NCBI GenBank assembly: GCA_947305035.1
Contig: CAMZCV010000016.1
Location: forward strand, 1-11,404
Reading direction: 5' to 3'
DNA from: an uncultured Coriobacteriales bacterium
GTDB lineage: Bacteria > Actinomycetota > Coriobacteriia > Coriobacteriales > Atopobiaceae
Length of the DNA: 11,404 bases
The notes beneath the pieces were generated by a model, which ran no database searches, had not been told where the DNA came from, and saw only the letters and a program-made list of their open reading frames with translations. A program made the position numbers and the translations under genes. Positions 1 through 6,300 of this stretch are shown here, piece by piece (position 1 is the stretch's first letter; every line of letters begins with the position of its first letter).

Positions 1-132
1 GGCCTCGGCGGTCTGGGCGCCCATCTTCTTGGGCGTGGCGAACACGCGCAGGCCGGCTGTCTCCTGCAGGGCAGCGAGATTGTCCGGAGCCACGTCCGCG
101 ACATACTTGAGGTCAGGACGCTCGGCGAGCGC
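1..132 (-). pseudogene. Possible fragment of a 2-hydroxyacid dehydrogenase (phosphoglycerate dehydrogenase-like)
   Basis: Reading the minus strand codon-aligned against the M20 frame gives a protein-like string: LAERPDLKYVADVAPDNL, then a short helix, then LRVFATPKKMGAQTAEA running off the window edge. This resembles the end of the Rossmann domain of D-2-hydroxyacid dehydrogenases of the SerA type, where the usual segment is VIATPHIGAST-EA; here the catalytic His position would be Lys. Codons in this reading are mostly C/G-ending and common for this genome (AAG, CTG, GAC), while the plus-strand reading of the same bases uses CTT, ATA, AGG and CGG. The frame stays open to a stop at about 235-237 but has no start codon, so at best this is a gene cut off at a junction. 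No database comparison was possible; a shadow frame remains an alternative. Confidence 0.4.
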
Positions 133-402
133 CCGGGCGAGGGGGCCATCGACCCAGTCCGACAGAACGCACTGCTCAAGGCCTGCGAACAGGTTGTGGA
201 GGAGACGCTCGGCGAGAAGGTCCTCTGGGGACCGTCATCAACCGACGCAAACGTTCCGCTCTCGTTGGGCATTCCTGCAACCACCGTGGGCGCCATCCGC
301 GGTGCGGGGGCGCATACGCGCGAGGAATGGATCGACGTAGAGAGCCTCGCGCCGGGCGTGGATTGCGCGCTGGAACTCATGGAACGGCTGGTATGCGCAT
401 GA
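1..402 (+). CDS. M20-family metallopeptidase, C-terminal part (5' end cut off)
   Basis: The frame is open from the window edge to the TGA at 400-402. From about base 118 it reads like the C-terminal catalytic part of an M20 zinc peptidase/deacylase (YqjE/PepT-like). Key segments are a GERPGEGAIDP stretch, then PSSTDANVPLSLGIPA (residues ~79-94) and GAHTREEWIDVESL (~101-114). In this family the STD-N-P segment lies close to the active site and the His of GAHT is usually a zinc ligand. M20 enzymes hydrolyse peptide or amide bonds in small peptides or N-acyl amino acids; the substrate cannot be told here. Residues 1-39 (bases 1-117) do not resemble an M20 protein and read better on the other strand, so homology is only supported from about 118 on. 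The stop overlaps the tlyA start (ATGA at 399-402), suggesting translational coupling. Confidence 0.75.
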   Translation, partial: GLGGLGAHLLGRGEHAQAGCLLQGSEIVRSHVRDILEVRTLGERPGEGAIDPVRQNALLKACEQVVEETLGEKVLWGPSSTDANVPLSLGIPATTVGAIRGAGAHTREEWIDVESLAPGVDCALELMERLVCA

Positions 403-1121
403 GCGAGCGGCTCGACAACGAACTGGCAGCGCGGGGGCTGCTCCCCTCGCGCTCGAAAGCACGCGAGGCCATCCTTGCAGGTCAGGTGCTCTGCGACGGA
501 TCGGTGTGCACGAAACCCGCGCGCAAGGTGGATGGCTCGACGGCCATCGAGCTCACAGGCCGCGTCATGCCCTACGTGAGCCGCGGAGGGCTCAAGCTGG
601 AGAAGGCCATCGAGACCTGGGGCATCAATCTCTCCAGCCGCACGCTGCTCGATATTGGGTCATCGACCGGCGGATTCACCGACTGCGCGCTCAAGCACGG
701 AGCGGCTCGCGTCATCGCGATCGACGTGGGGACCGATCAGATGGTGGAGCCGCTGCGAAGCGACCCGCGCGTCGAGCTCCACGAGCAGACCGATTTCCGC
801 AGCATGCCCGCCGAGGCCCTTGCCGGCGCGAGCATCGCATCCATCGATGTGTCGTTCATCTCGGTGCGCCTGCTCGTTGATGCCATCGCTGCGACCGACG
901 TCCGCGAGGTGATCTGCCTCGTGAAACCGCAGTTCGAATGCGGGCAGCGCGAGGCGAAGGCCCGCAAGGGCGTGGTGGCGAGCGAAGCGGTGCGGAAGCA
1001 GGTTGTGGCAGACGTTCGGGAAACGTTCGAGCAGGCAGGCTTCACCTGCACGGGCGTGGTGCCCTCCCCCATCGCCGGCGGCGACGGCAACGTTGAGTAC
1101 CTCGCGCATTTCGAGCGATAG
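399..1121 (+). CDS. tlyA: TlyA family 16S/23S rRNA 2'-O-methyltransferase (hemolysin A family)
   Basis: The 240-residue protein matches the usual TlyA length. Residues 1-60 form an S4-type RNA-binding domain (SERLDNELAARGLLPSRSKA). The rest is a FtsJ/RrmJ-like SAM-dependent methyltransferase with the SAM loop DIGSSTGGFTD at 85-95. The K-D-K-E catalytic tetrad can be placed at K66 (RGGLKL), D150 (SIDVSF), K176 (VKPQFE) and E233 (NVEYL). Characterised TlyA enzymes methylate ribose of a 23S cytidine (C1920) and, in the longer type, also 16S C1409; loss gives capreomycin resistance in mycobacteria. The ATG at 399 overlaps the upstream stop. An in-frame ATG at 393 is the alternative; GGAACGG at 381-387 is 11 nt from 399 and 5 nt from 393. 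The gene is followed by marR, not by the nadK-recN pair often found downstream of tlyA. Confidence 0.93.
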   Translation: MSERLDNELAARGLLPSRSKAREAILAGQVLCDGSVCTKPARKVDGSTAIELTGRVMPYVSRGGLKLEKAIETWGINLSSRTLLDIGSSTGGFTDCALKHGAARVIAIDVGTDQMVEPLRSDPRVELHEQTDFRSMPAEALAGASIASIDVSFISVRLLVDAIAATDVREVICLVKPQFECGQREAKARKGVVASEAVRKQVVADVRETFEQAGFTCTGVVPSPIAGGDGNVEYLAHFER

Positions 1122-1135
1122 CTCCCTGCTTTCCC

Positions 1136-1164
1136 TTGCCAATCTGCAACCTCTTGCCTATAGT
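1136..1164 (+). promoter_or_regulatory. Candidate sigma-70-type promoter of the marR-family gene
   Basis: TTGCCA (1136-1141) and TATAGT (1159-1164) each match the consensus at 5 of 6 positions and are separated by exactly 17 bases. Transcription would start near 1171, giving a leader of about 32 nt with GGAG at about 1194-1197 before the ATG at 1203. Just downstream of the -10, GTTGATG (1163-1169) and CATCGAAC (1175-1182) form an imperfect inverted repeat with one extra G, a plausible autoregulatory operator. No binding data exist for this. Confidence 0.5.
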
Positions 1165-1202
1165 TGATGCCAGCCATCGAACGCATGTGAAACGGAGCAC
1201 CC

Positions 1203-1649
1203 ATGGCACAGCGAGCCAACATCGAGCAGTATGTCTTCGGAACCACATCCCTCATAGCCAACCGCATGGCGGCCGCCATCGATTCCCGGCTCACGGGCGT
1301 CACGTATAAGCAGTGGTTCTTCCTCATGATGATCGACCGCATGGATTCGCTCGAGAAAAGCGTGCACGATGTTGCGCAATTCATCGGAACAACTCGTCAG
1401 AATGCCCGCAAAATCATCGAGCAGCTCGAGAACAAGGGGTATGTGGAGACGTCCGTCTCGCACTTCGATGCCCGCGCGCTCAGCGTGAAGATCACCCGCA
1501 AGGGGAAGAACTGCCTCACCAAGAATGCTCCGCTCGTCGCCGATGCCACCGGCGAGCTCTTCGCCGACGTCTCCGACAAGGAGCTCACGGCGTTCGCGAA
1601 GACGCTGGGCAAGCTCGTCGCCACCCTCACCTCGGAAGGCGAGGAGTAG
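1203..1649 (+). CDS. MarR-family winged-helix transcriptional regulator
   Basis: A 148-residue protein, normal length for MarR dimers. Residues 1-45 are a helical dimerisation region. A winged helix follows at about 50-105: the recognition helix lies near TTRQNARKIIEQLENKGYVE (63-82) and the wing around HFDARALSVKITRKG (87-101). C-terminal helices (110-145) complete the dimer interface. MarR proteins usually repress their own gene and neighbours and release DNA on binding a small ligand or on Cys oxidation; the only Cys is C104, just after the wing. The start is supported by GGAG upstream of ATG 1203. No co-directional gene follows: the next gene is convergent, so the regulon is not evident from context. 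The candidate operator just upstream suggests autorepression. Confidence 0.85.
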   Translation: MAQRANIEQYVFGTTSLIANRMAAAIDSRLTGVTYKQWFFLMMIDRMDSLEKSVHDVAQFIGTTRQNARKIIEQLENKGYVETSVSHFDARALSVKITRKGKNCLTKNAPLVADATGELFADVSDKELTAFAKTLGKLVATLTSEGEE

Positions 1650-1681
1650 GAGCCAGCAAGAGGATTGTCCCTAGCGCGGAG

Positions 1682-2140
1682 CTACCGCAGGCTTTCCTCG
1701 CCCGTAACATGCTCGCCCAGGTAATTCGCGAATTTCTCGGTATAGAAGCGGTAGTAGGAGTATGCGTTGCGCATGCGCTCGAATGCGGGGATGCCCGCCC
1801 AGATCATCGACGGCAGGGCAAACAGCGGCAGGTAGAGCGGTCCGAAGATGAGCGACTGGATGCAGTGGCCGTACTCGTGCACGAACAGCATCTCCTGGCG
1901 CTTCTTCATGTACTCGATGGTTTTGGGGTGATCCGCGCCCTTGAGGTAATCGGGCACGAAGATGAAGGGTCCCAGCGATAACCCGCGCGAGAGGCGCCAT
2001 CTGTTCACGAACGCGCAGCGGAAACGCTCGCCCTTCTTGCCCGGCACAGCTAGATACAGCACGGCCCCCACCAGCGTCTGGGGCAACCCCCATGTTAGCT
2101 GGACGAGGTAGAAGGCGGTCTTTTTCGCTACACTCATCAT
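1682..2140 (-). CDS. Small membrane-associated protein with HExxH metalloprotease-like motif
   Basis: A 152-residue protein that I recognise only as an uncharacterised family. It has one hydrophobic segment at residues 8-32, a basic stretch (33-52) and the motif HEYGH at 88-92. A second hydrophobic segment (96-118, LIFGPLYLPLFALPSMIWAG) follows directly, and near the C-terminus is FYTEKFANYLGE (132-143), where E135 could be a third zinc ligand. Such a layout, HExxH at a membrane segment followed by a Glu, suggests a small zinc-dependent membrane protease or a relative, but no substrate can be named. The start is one of two adjacent ATGs (2140 or 2137). No ribosome-binding site precedes them; a TATACT box lies exactly 7 nt upstream, suggesting a leaderless mRNA. 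The gene is convergent with marR (32 bp gap) and divergent from the YdcF-type gene. Confidence 0.75.
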   Translation of the reverse strand: MMSVAKKTAFYLVQLTWGLPQTLVGAVLYLAVPGKKGERFRCAFVNRWRLSRGLSLGPFIFVPDYLKGADHPKTIEYMKKRQEMLFVHEYGHCIQSLIFGPLYLPLFALPSMIWAGIPAFERMRNAYSYYRFYTEKFANYLGEHVTGEESLR

Positions 2141-2147
2141 GGAAGCT

Positions 2148-2155
2148 AGTATAGT
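2148..2155. promoter_or_regulatory. Overlapping divergent -10 elements between HExxH and YdcF-type genes
   Basis: On the minus strand TATACT (2153 to 2148) ends 7 nt before the ATG at 2140, the spacing expected if the A of ATG is the transcription start (leaderless). On the plus strand TATAGT (2150-2155) overlaps it and has a weak -35 (GCTACA, 2127-2132, spacer 17). It would start transcription near 2162, leaving only about 10 nt before the ATG at 2172. Only 31 bp separate the two start codons, so both promoters cannot be conventional. Confidence 0.35.
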
Positions 2156-2171
2156 CGCTCGCGGAGGGGGC

Positions 2172-3008
2172 ATGGCAGAGACGACGCACACGATCGTGGG
2201 AACCGAACGCGCCTGGGCAGGCCGCGTCAAGGCGGCAATCGCCCTGTGCGCGCTCGCCGCCGCAGCCTTCACCGCGCTCGCCTGGCCGCTCTCCCCTATC
2301 GGATGGGTGCTCGCGCTTATCGCGGTTGCCCTGCTCGCCATCGACCTCGTGTTCCTCATGGATGGGGAGACGAGCGTCGGCATGATTCCGATTGCTGCCA
2401 TCGCCGTCCTCCCCGACGCACTCGCCGCCTATTTCGCAACCGGAGCCGTTGCGGCGCTCGTCTGCATTGTCGTCTGCTGTTTGCTCGCCTGCTTCATGCT
2501 CGTGTGGTTCGCCCGTATGGCAGCTGCAACCCGCCCCGGGAAGGACACCGTACCTGCAAGAGCCGCCATCGTCCTCGGATGCGCCGTCAAGCAGGGCAGG
2601 CCGTGCACCACGCTGCAGCTGCGTCTCGATGCGGCAGTCGAGCTGTGGCACGAGCACCCGGAGCTGAACTTCATCGTAACGGGCGGGGTATCCGACCCAA
2701 ATGAACCGAGCGAGGCGCAGGTCATGGCCGCCGTGCTCGCAGAGGCGGGCATCCCCGTGGAGCAGATCATCGTCGAGGACCGTGCACTCAATACCGAGGA
2801 GAACCTCGCCCACTCGCACGAGCTCATGGAGGACGCGGGGCTGGGTAGCTCGATTTGGCTCGTCACGAGCGACTACCACATGTGGCGGGCACGCAGGATA
2901 GCACGCAGCGTTGGGCTCACCGCCATCCCCTATGCAGCGCCCACGCCCGTTGCGTCGTGGCTCGTCCAATGGTGCCGCGAGGTGCTCGTTATCTGTTTCG
3001 GCGCCTAA
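2172..3008 (+). CDS. DUF218/YdcF-family (ElyC/SanA-like) membrane protein
   Basis: A 278-residue protein. Residues 20-116 are hydrophobic and form about four membrane segments (roughly 21-40, 43-63, 70-88 and 93-115). The C-terminal DUF218 domain follows: AIVLGCAVKQGRP (132-144), LQLRLDAAVELW (148-159), IVTGG (168-172), SEAQVMAAVLAEAGIP (180-195), then EDRALNTEENL (202-212) and VTSDYHMWRARRIA (231-244). These are the usual conserved blocks of the family. Members such as ElyC and SanA in E. coli affect cell-envelope integrity, but no enzymatic reaction is firmly established. The start at 2172 is chosen because GGAGGGGG (2163-2170) lies just upstream; an in-frame ATG at 2139 has no such site and would overlap the divergent gene. 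The stop (TAA 3006-3008) overlaps the stop of the convergent transporter gene. Confidence 0.85.
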   Translation: MAETTHTIVGTERAWAGRVKAAIALCALAAAAFTALAWPLSPIGWVLALIAVALLAIDLVFLMDGETSVGMIPIAAIAVLPDALAAYFATGAVAALVCIVVCCLLACFMLVWFARMAAATRPGKDTVPARAAIVLGCAVKQGRPCTTLQLRLDAAVELWHEHPELNFIVTGGVSDPNEPSEAQVMAAVLAEAGIPVEQIIVEDRALNTEENLAHSHELMEDAGLGSSIWLVTSDYHMWRARRIARSVGLTAIPYAAPTPVASWLVQWCREVLVICFGA

Positions 3009-3964
3009 TCGCCAGACCCGCCCTCGTTGCGCATGCGCTCGACGAGCTTGCCCGCAAACGCTGCGCACACATTCTGGAAGAGCGTTCCTGCGATGACGGG
3101 CAGCATCACCTCTCCGGGGAAATACCGCGCGGCGATGACGGCGCCCGCCGAGATGTTGCGCAAGCCGCTTTCGAACACCATCGTCGCCATCCGATCCGTT
3201 GGCTGATGCGTGGCCCGCGCCGCGGCCATGCCCAACACGAAGCCCAGAGAGGCGAACAGTCCTATGAACACGATGACGCCAATATACTGCGGCGTGAGGT
3301 TGCGCATGTAGGGAGCGGCAGCCGTCGTGTTCGAGAGGATGACCAGCATGAGCATGACCTTCGTTGCAGGAGAAATCGCCGGCGAGAGCTTGCTCTTCCC
3401 CCACCCCTTGCCAAAGTGGTTCACTGCCGTGCCTGCAAGTGCGGGAATGGCGATCTGCACGATCATCGAACGCATCATGCCCAGGGCATCCACTTCCACG
3501 GCGGCACCCAGCAGCACCCTGAGCGTGAGCGGAATCGTGAACGGCGCGAGCACGGTTGAGACGAGCAACGTCGCGAGGCCGAGCGACGAATCGCCTCCGT
3601 GCATCGATATCCACATGGTCGAGATGACCGCCACGGGCACGCAGTACTCCAGCACGATGCCCGTCACGAGGTTGGGATTGCCCCCGAAGAGCAGGCTTCC
3701 CAGCGCAAAGGCCAGCAGCGGCATGAGAACGGCGGAGACGGCGAGGATGATGAGCATGGGCCGAGGCCGCCTGAACGACTCTGCCAGGGTATGGAAGTCG
3801 TTTCCGAGCGATCCCTGGAACGTGATGACGGCGAACATGGCAGGCACAAGCGCTTTCAGCGGAGAGAACACCGTGGGGAACAGCACCGCCAGAGCCACGA
3901 GAACAGGCGTGGTGGCCGCAAAAAGACGGCCGATGAAATCGCCGAAGCGCTGCCATGCCTGCAC
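3005..3964 (-). CDS. Bile acid:sodium symporter (BASS) family transporter
   Basis: A 319-residue, very hydrophobic protein with about 9-10 membrane segments, the usual BASS size. Family-like features include GSLGNDF (51-57), the segment NLVTGIVLEYCVPVAVISTM (98-117) with its conserved Pro in a broken helix, and FESGLRNISAGAV (264-276), where E265 and N270 match the E-G-x-x-N sodium-site region of this fold. BASS proteins move organic anions with sodium; relatives carry bile acids, pantoate, pyruvate or arsenite, so the substrate stays open. I chose the GTG at 3964 because AAAGGGGG lies 6 nt upstream and the protein then begins right before the first helix. An in-frame ATG at 4054 would add 30 polar residues and has no clear ribosome-binding site. 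The 3' end overlaps the convergent YdcF-type gene by 4 nt. Confidence 0.85.
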   Translation of the reverse strand: MQAWQRFGDFIGRLFAATTPVLVALAVLFPTVFSPLKALVPAMFAVITFQGSLGNDFHTLAESFRRPRPMLIILAVSAVLMPLLAFALGSLLFGGNPNLVTGIVLEYCVPVAVISTMWISMHGGDSSLGLATLLVSTVLAPFTIPLTLRVLLGAAVEVDALGMMRSMIVQIAIPALAGTAVNHFGKGWGKSKLSPAISPATKVMLMLVILSNTTAAAPYMRNLTPQYIGVIVFIGLFASLGFVLGMAAARATHQPTDRMATMVFESGLRNISAGAVIAARYFPGEVMLPVIAGTLFQNVCAAFAGKLVERMRNEGGSGD

Positions 3965-4003
3965 GTGGAACCCCCTTTCACCGCATGCTATTGTCGCACT
4001 TTC

Positions 4004-4014
4004 CGCAGTCTGCG
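4004..4014. repeat. Short inverted repeat upstream of the BASS gene
   Basis: CGCAG-T-CTGCG is a perfect 5-bp inverted repeat around one base, about 40 bp upstream of the GTG start of the transporter gene. It could be an operator half-site pair or chance in GC-rich DNA. No convincing promoter pair for the transporter was found near it; TAGCAT (3990 to 3985, minus strand) is the best -10 but lacks a -35. Confidence 0.25.
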
Positions 4015-4043
4015 AAGACCCCGTATCGGCGCGCAATTCCTCC

Positions 4044-4072
4044 TTGCAATTCAAATACCTACAAATTACTAT
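4044..4072 (+). promoter_or_regulatory. Candidate suf operon promoter with overlapping inverted repeat
   Basis: TTGCAA (4044-4049) and TACTAT (4067-4072) are 17 bp apart, each 4 of 6 to consensus. The region is notably AT-rich against its surroundings. AATTCA (4048-4053) and TGAATT (4072-4077) form a perfect 6-bp inverted repeat running from the -35 to just past the -10, and GCAATTC occurs twice (4033-4039 and 4046-4052). A regulator bound here would block polymerase; the Rrf2 protein encoded at the operon end is the natural candidate. Start of transcription would be near 4079. Confidence 0.4.
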
Positions 4073-4087
4073 GAATTAGGCAAACGC

Positions 4088-4106
4088 GCGGCCCCTCGCC
4101 GCTTTT
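4088..4106 (+). promoter_or_regulatory. Leader hairpin followed by T4 upstream of sufC
   Basis: GCGGC (4088-4092) and GCCGC (4098-4102) pair perfectly around a CCCTC loop and are followed by TTTT (4103-4106). The element lies between the predicted transcription start and the sufC ribosome-binding site (AAAGGAG, 4111-4117). It resembles a small intrinsic terminator or attenuator, but a 5-bp stem with four T is weak, and chance is possible in GC-rich sequence. Confidence 0.3.
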
Positions 4107-4125
4107 CGATAAAGGAGAACACAAC

Positions 4126-4887
4126 ATGTCAGACACGCTGCTCACCGTGGCAGGCCTTTCCGCAGGTGCAGGCGACAAGCCCATCCTGCACGGCATCGAC
4201 CTCTCAATCGCCGCAGGAGAGACCCATGTGCTCATGGGCCCCAACGGCGCCGGCAAGTCAACGCTCGGCCACGTCATCATGGGCGACCCCGCCTTCGACG
4301 TGACGTCCGGCACCATCACCTTCGACGGCGTCGACATCACCGAGAAGAGCCCCACCGACCGTTCGCTGGCAGGCATGTTCCTCTCCTATCAGGCTCCCGT
4401 CGAGATTCCCGGCCTTCCGCTCTACACATTCCTGCGTACCATCTGCCAGATGCGTCCCGAGCTCAAGACCACCGCGCGCAAGTTCCGCGATGAGGTTGGC
4501 CGTCTTGCCGACGAGCTCGACCTCGACCAGGGCCTCATCATGCGCGAGCTCAACGTGGGTTTCTCGGGCGGCGAGAAGAAGAAGATCGAGATGCTCCAGC
4601 TCCTGCTGCTCAAGCCCAAGCTTGCCATCCTCGATGAGACCGACTCCGGACTCGACGTGGACGCCCTCTCCATCGTCTCCAAGGGCATCGAGGCCTACCG
4701 CCAGCGCTGCGACGGGTCGCTGCTCATCATCACCCACAACACGCGCATCCTCGAGCGCCTCGACGTCGACCGCACCCATGTCATGGTGAAGGGCCATCTC
4801 GTGGCAGAGGGCCCCGCTTCGCTCATCGACGAGATCGACGCCCACGGCTTCGAGCGCTACGAGCGCGAGCTCGGAAGCGAGGCATAG
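4126..4887 (+). CDS. sufC: Fe-S cluster assembly ATPase SufC
   Basis: A 253-residue ABC-type ATPase, standard SufC length. The Walker A is GPNGAGKST (38-46). A Q-loop occurs in FLSYQAPVEIPG, the signature is FSGGEKKKIE (146-155), Walker B is LAILDETDSGLD (166-177) with catalytic E171, and the switch His is H204 (ITHNTR). The signature with following lysines and the D-loop SGLDVDAL are SufC hallmarks; SufC usually has LDEIDSGLD, here T replaces I. SufC binds SufB and SufD in the cytosol, and its ATP hydrolysis drives the scaffold rearrangement needed for cluster assembly. It is the first gene of the operon, with AAAGGAG (4111-4117) 8 nt before the ATG. It ends 3 nt before sufB. Confidence 0.97.
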   Translation: MSDTLLTVAGLSAGAGDKPILHGIDLSIAAGETHVLMGPNGAGKSTLGHVIMGDPAFDVTSGTITFDGVDITEKSPTDRSLAGMFLSYQAPVEIPGLPLYTFLRTICQMRPELKTTARKFRDEVGRLADELDLDQGLIMRELNVGFSGGEKKKIEMLQLLLLKPKLAILDETDSGLDVDALSIVSKGIEAYRQRCDGSLLIITHNTRILERLDVDRTHVMVKGHLVAEGPASLIDEIDAHGFERYERELGSEA

Positions 4888-4890
4888 GCT

Positions 4891-6300
4891 ATGGCGCGCA
4901 CCAACGTTGCCGACGTCAACCGCTCGCTCTACGACTTCGTGATGCCCGAGGTCGATGCCGAGCGTTATGCCGACGGCCTCACGCCCGACATCGTTCGGGC
5001 AATCTCCGAGAAGAAGAACGAGCCCGAATGGATGCTCGAGAAGCGCCTGAAGGCCCTCGAGCTCTACCAGCACATGGAGATGCCCGCAAACTGGGGTCCC
5101 TCCATCAAGGGTCTCAACATGGACCACATCTCCACCTACGTGGCCCCCAACACCAAGCGCACCAACACCTGGGAGGACGTACCCGAGGACATCAAGAACA
5201 CCTTCGAGCGTCTGGGCATCCCCGAGGCAGAGCGCGCCACGCTCGCCGGCGTGGGCGCCCAGTACGACTCCGAGATCGTCTACCACAACATGCGCGAGTC
5301 GGTGGCCGACCAGGGCGTGGTCTACACCACCATCGAGGACGCCATCACCGATCCCGAGCTCGAGCCCATCGTGCGCAAGTACTTCGGCACGCTCATCCCC
5401 ATGACCGAGCACAAGTTCTCCGCCCTGCACTACGCCGTGTGGAGCGGATCGAGCTTCGTCTACGTGCCCGAGGGCGTCACCCTCCCCTTCCCGCTGCAGA
5501 GCTACTTCCGCCTCAACGCGCAGGGCGCGGGCCAGTTCGAGCACACCCTCATCATCGTGGAGAAGAACGCCAACCTCCACTTCATCGAGGGCTGCTCTGC
5601 ACCCAAGTACAACGTGGCCAACCTCCACGCCGGCGCGGTGGAGATCTTCGTGGGCGAGGGCGCGCACATGCGCTACTCCACCATCGAGAACTGGTCGAAG
5701 AACATGTTCAACCTCAACACCAAGCGCTCGACGGTGGCCAAGGACGCCCACATGGAGTGGGTGTCCGGCTCGTTCGGCAGCCACGTGAGCTACCTCTACC
5801 CGTCCACCATCCTCGCCGGCGACAACTCCGACTGCGAGTTCACCGGCATCACGTTCGCAGGCGCCACGCAGGACCTCGACACAGGCTGCAAGGTCACCAT
5901 GAACGGCGCCAACACCAACGCGAGCGTCAACACCAAGTCCATCTCCAAGGACGGCGGCATCAACACGTTCCGCAGCTCCGTCATCATCGGGCCGCGCGCC
6001 GAGAACGCCCGCGCGTCCGTGAGCTGCCAGTCGCTCATGCTCGACGACATGAGCCGCTCCGACACCATCCCCGCCATGGACGTGCGCTGCGCAACCGCAC
6101 AGGTGGGCCACGAGGCAACCATCGGCCGCATCTCCGACGACACCGTGTTCTACCTCATGAGCCGCGGTTGCTCCGAGGCCGAGGCGCGCACGATGGTGGT
6201 CAACGGATTCGCCAACCCCATCTCCAAGGAGCTCCCCATGGAGTACGCCGTCGAGATGAACAACCTCATCAAACTCGAGATGGAAGGGGCGATCGGATAA
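4891..6300 (+). CDS. sufB: Fe-S cluster assembly scaffold SufB
   Basis: A 469-residue protein of the SufB/SufD family, typical of SufB. The core is a right-handed beta-helix (about 170-400). Residues that match the assembly site of E. coli SufB can be placed: C379 (VSCQSLM) for C405, H407-E408 (VGHEATIG) for H433-E434; the 29-residue spacing is the same. The C-terminus (LPMEYAVEMNNLIKLEMEGA) is the helical SufC-binding end. SufB accepts persulfide sulfur from SufS/SufU and forms the nascent cluster at the SufB-SufD interface. A GAGG lies 9-13 nt before the ATG at 4891, 3 nt after the sufC stop. The stop TAA shares its last base with the sufD start (TAATG). A further Cys, C427 (SRGCSEAEA), is present late in the protein. 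Confidence 0.97.
   Translation: MARTNVADVNRSLYDFVMPEVDAERYADGLTPDIVRAISEKKNEPEWMLEKRLKALELYQHMEMPANWGPSIKGLNMDHISTYVAPNTKRTNTWEDVPEDIKNTFERLGIPEAERATLAGVGAQYDSEIVYHNMRESVADQGVVYTTIEDAITDPELEPIVRKYFGTLIPMTEHKFSALHYAVWSGSSFVYVPEGVTLPFPLQSYFRLNAQGAGQFEHTLIIVEKNANLHFIEGCSAPKYNVANLHAGAVEIFVGEGAHMRYSTIENWSKNMFNLNTKRSTVAKDAHMEWVSGSFGSHVSYLYPSTILAGDNSDCEFTGITFAGATQDLDTGCKVTMNGANTNASVNTKSISKDGGINTFRSSVIIGPRAENARASVSCQSLMLDDMSRSDTIPAMDVRCATAQVGHEATIGRISDDTVFYLMSRGCSEAEARTMVVNGFANPISKELPMEYAVEMNNLIKLEMEGAIG

Noticed and set aside
1650..1681. Terminator between convergent marR and the HExxH gene
   Set aside because: Only a 4-bp GCGG/CCGC pairing is seen nearby and there is no T-run on either strand.
2139..2171. 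Upstream ATG 2139 as start of the YdcF-type protein
   Set aside because: No Shine-Dalgarno before it, and it would overlap the start codon of the divergent gene; GGAGGGGG precedes the ATG at 2172.
1671..3956. A 761-codon open frame on the minus strand across several genes
   Set aside because: It crosses both strands' real genes, is rich in Arg/His/Gly/Ala low-complexity runs, and no domain is recognisable. It is a shadow frame caused by high GC at third positions.
3965..4054. Longer N-terminus for the BASS protein from ATG 4054
   Set aside because: The extra 30 residues are polar without signal-peptide character and have no ribosome-binding site, while the GTG at 3964 has AAAGGGGG at ideal spacing.
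4258..6111. A 617-codon open frame opposite sufC and sufB
   Set aside because: Composition is dominated by Val/Leu/Glu/His/Gly repeats typical of antisense reading of GC-rich genes, and sufC and sufB are unmistakable on the plus strand.
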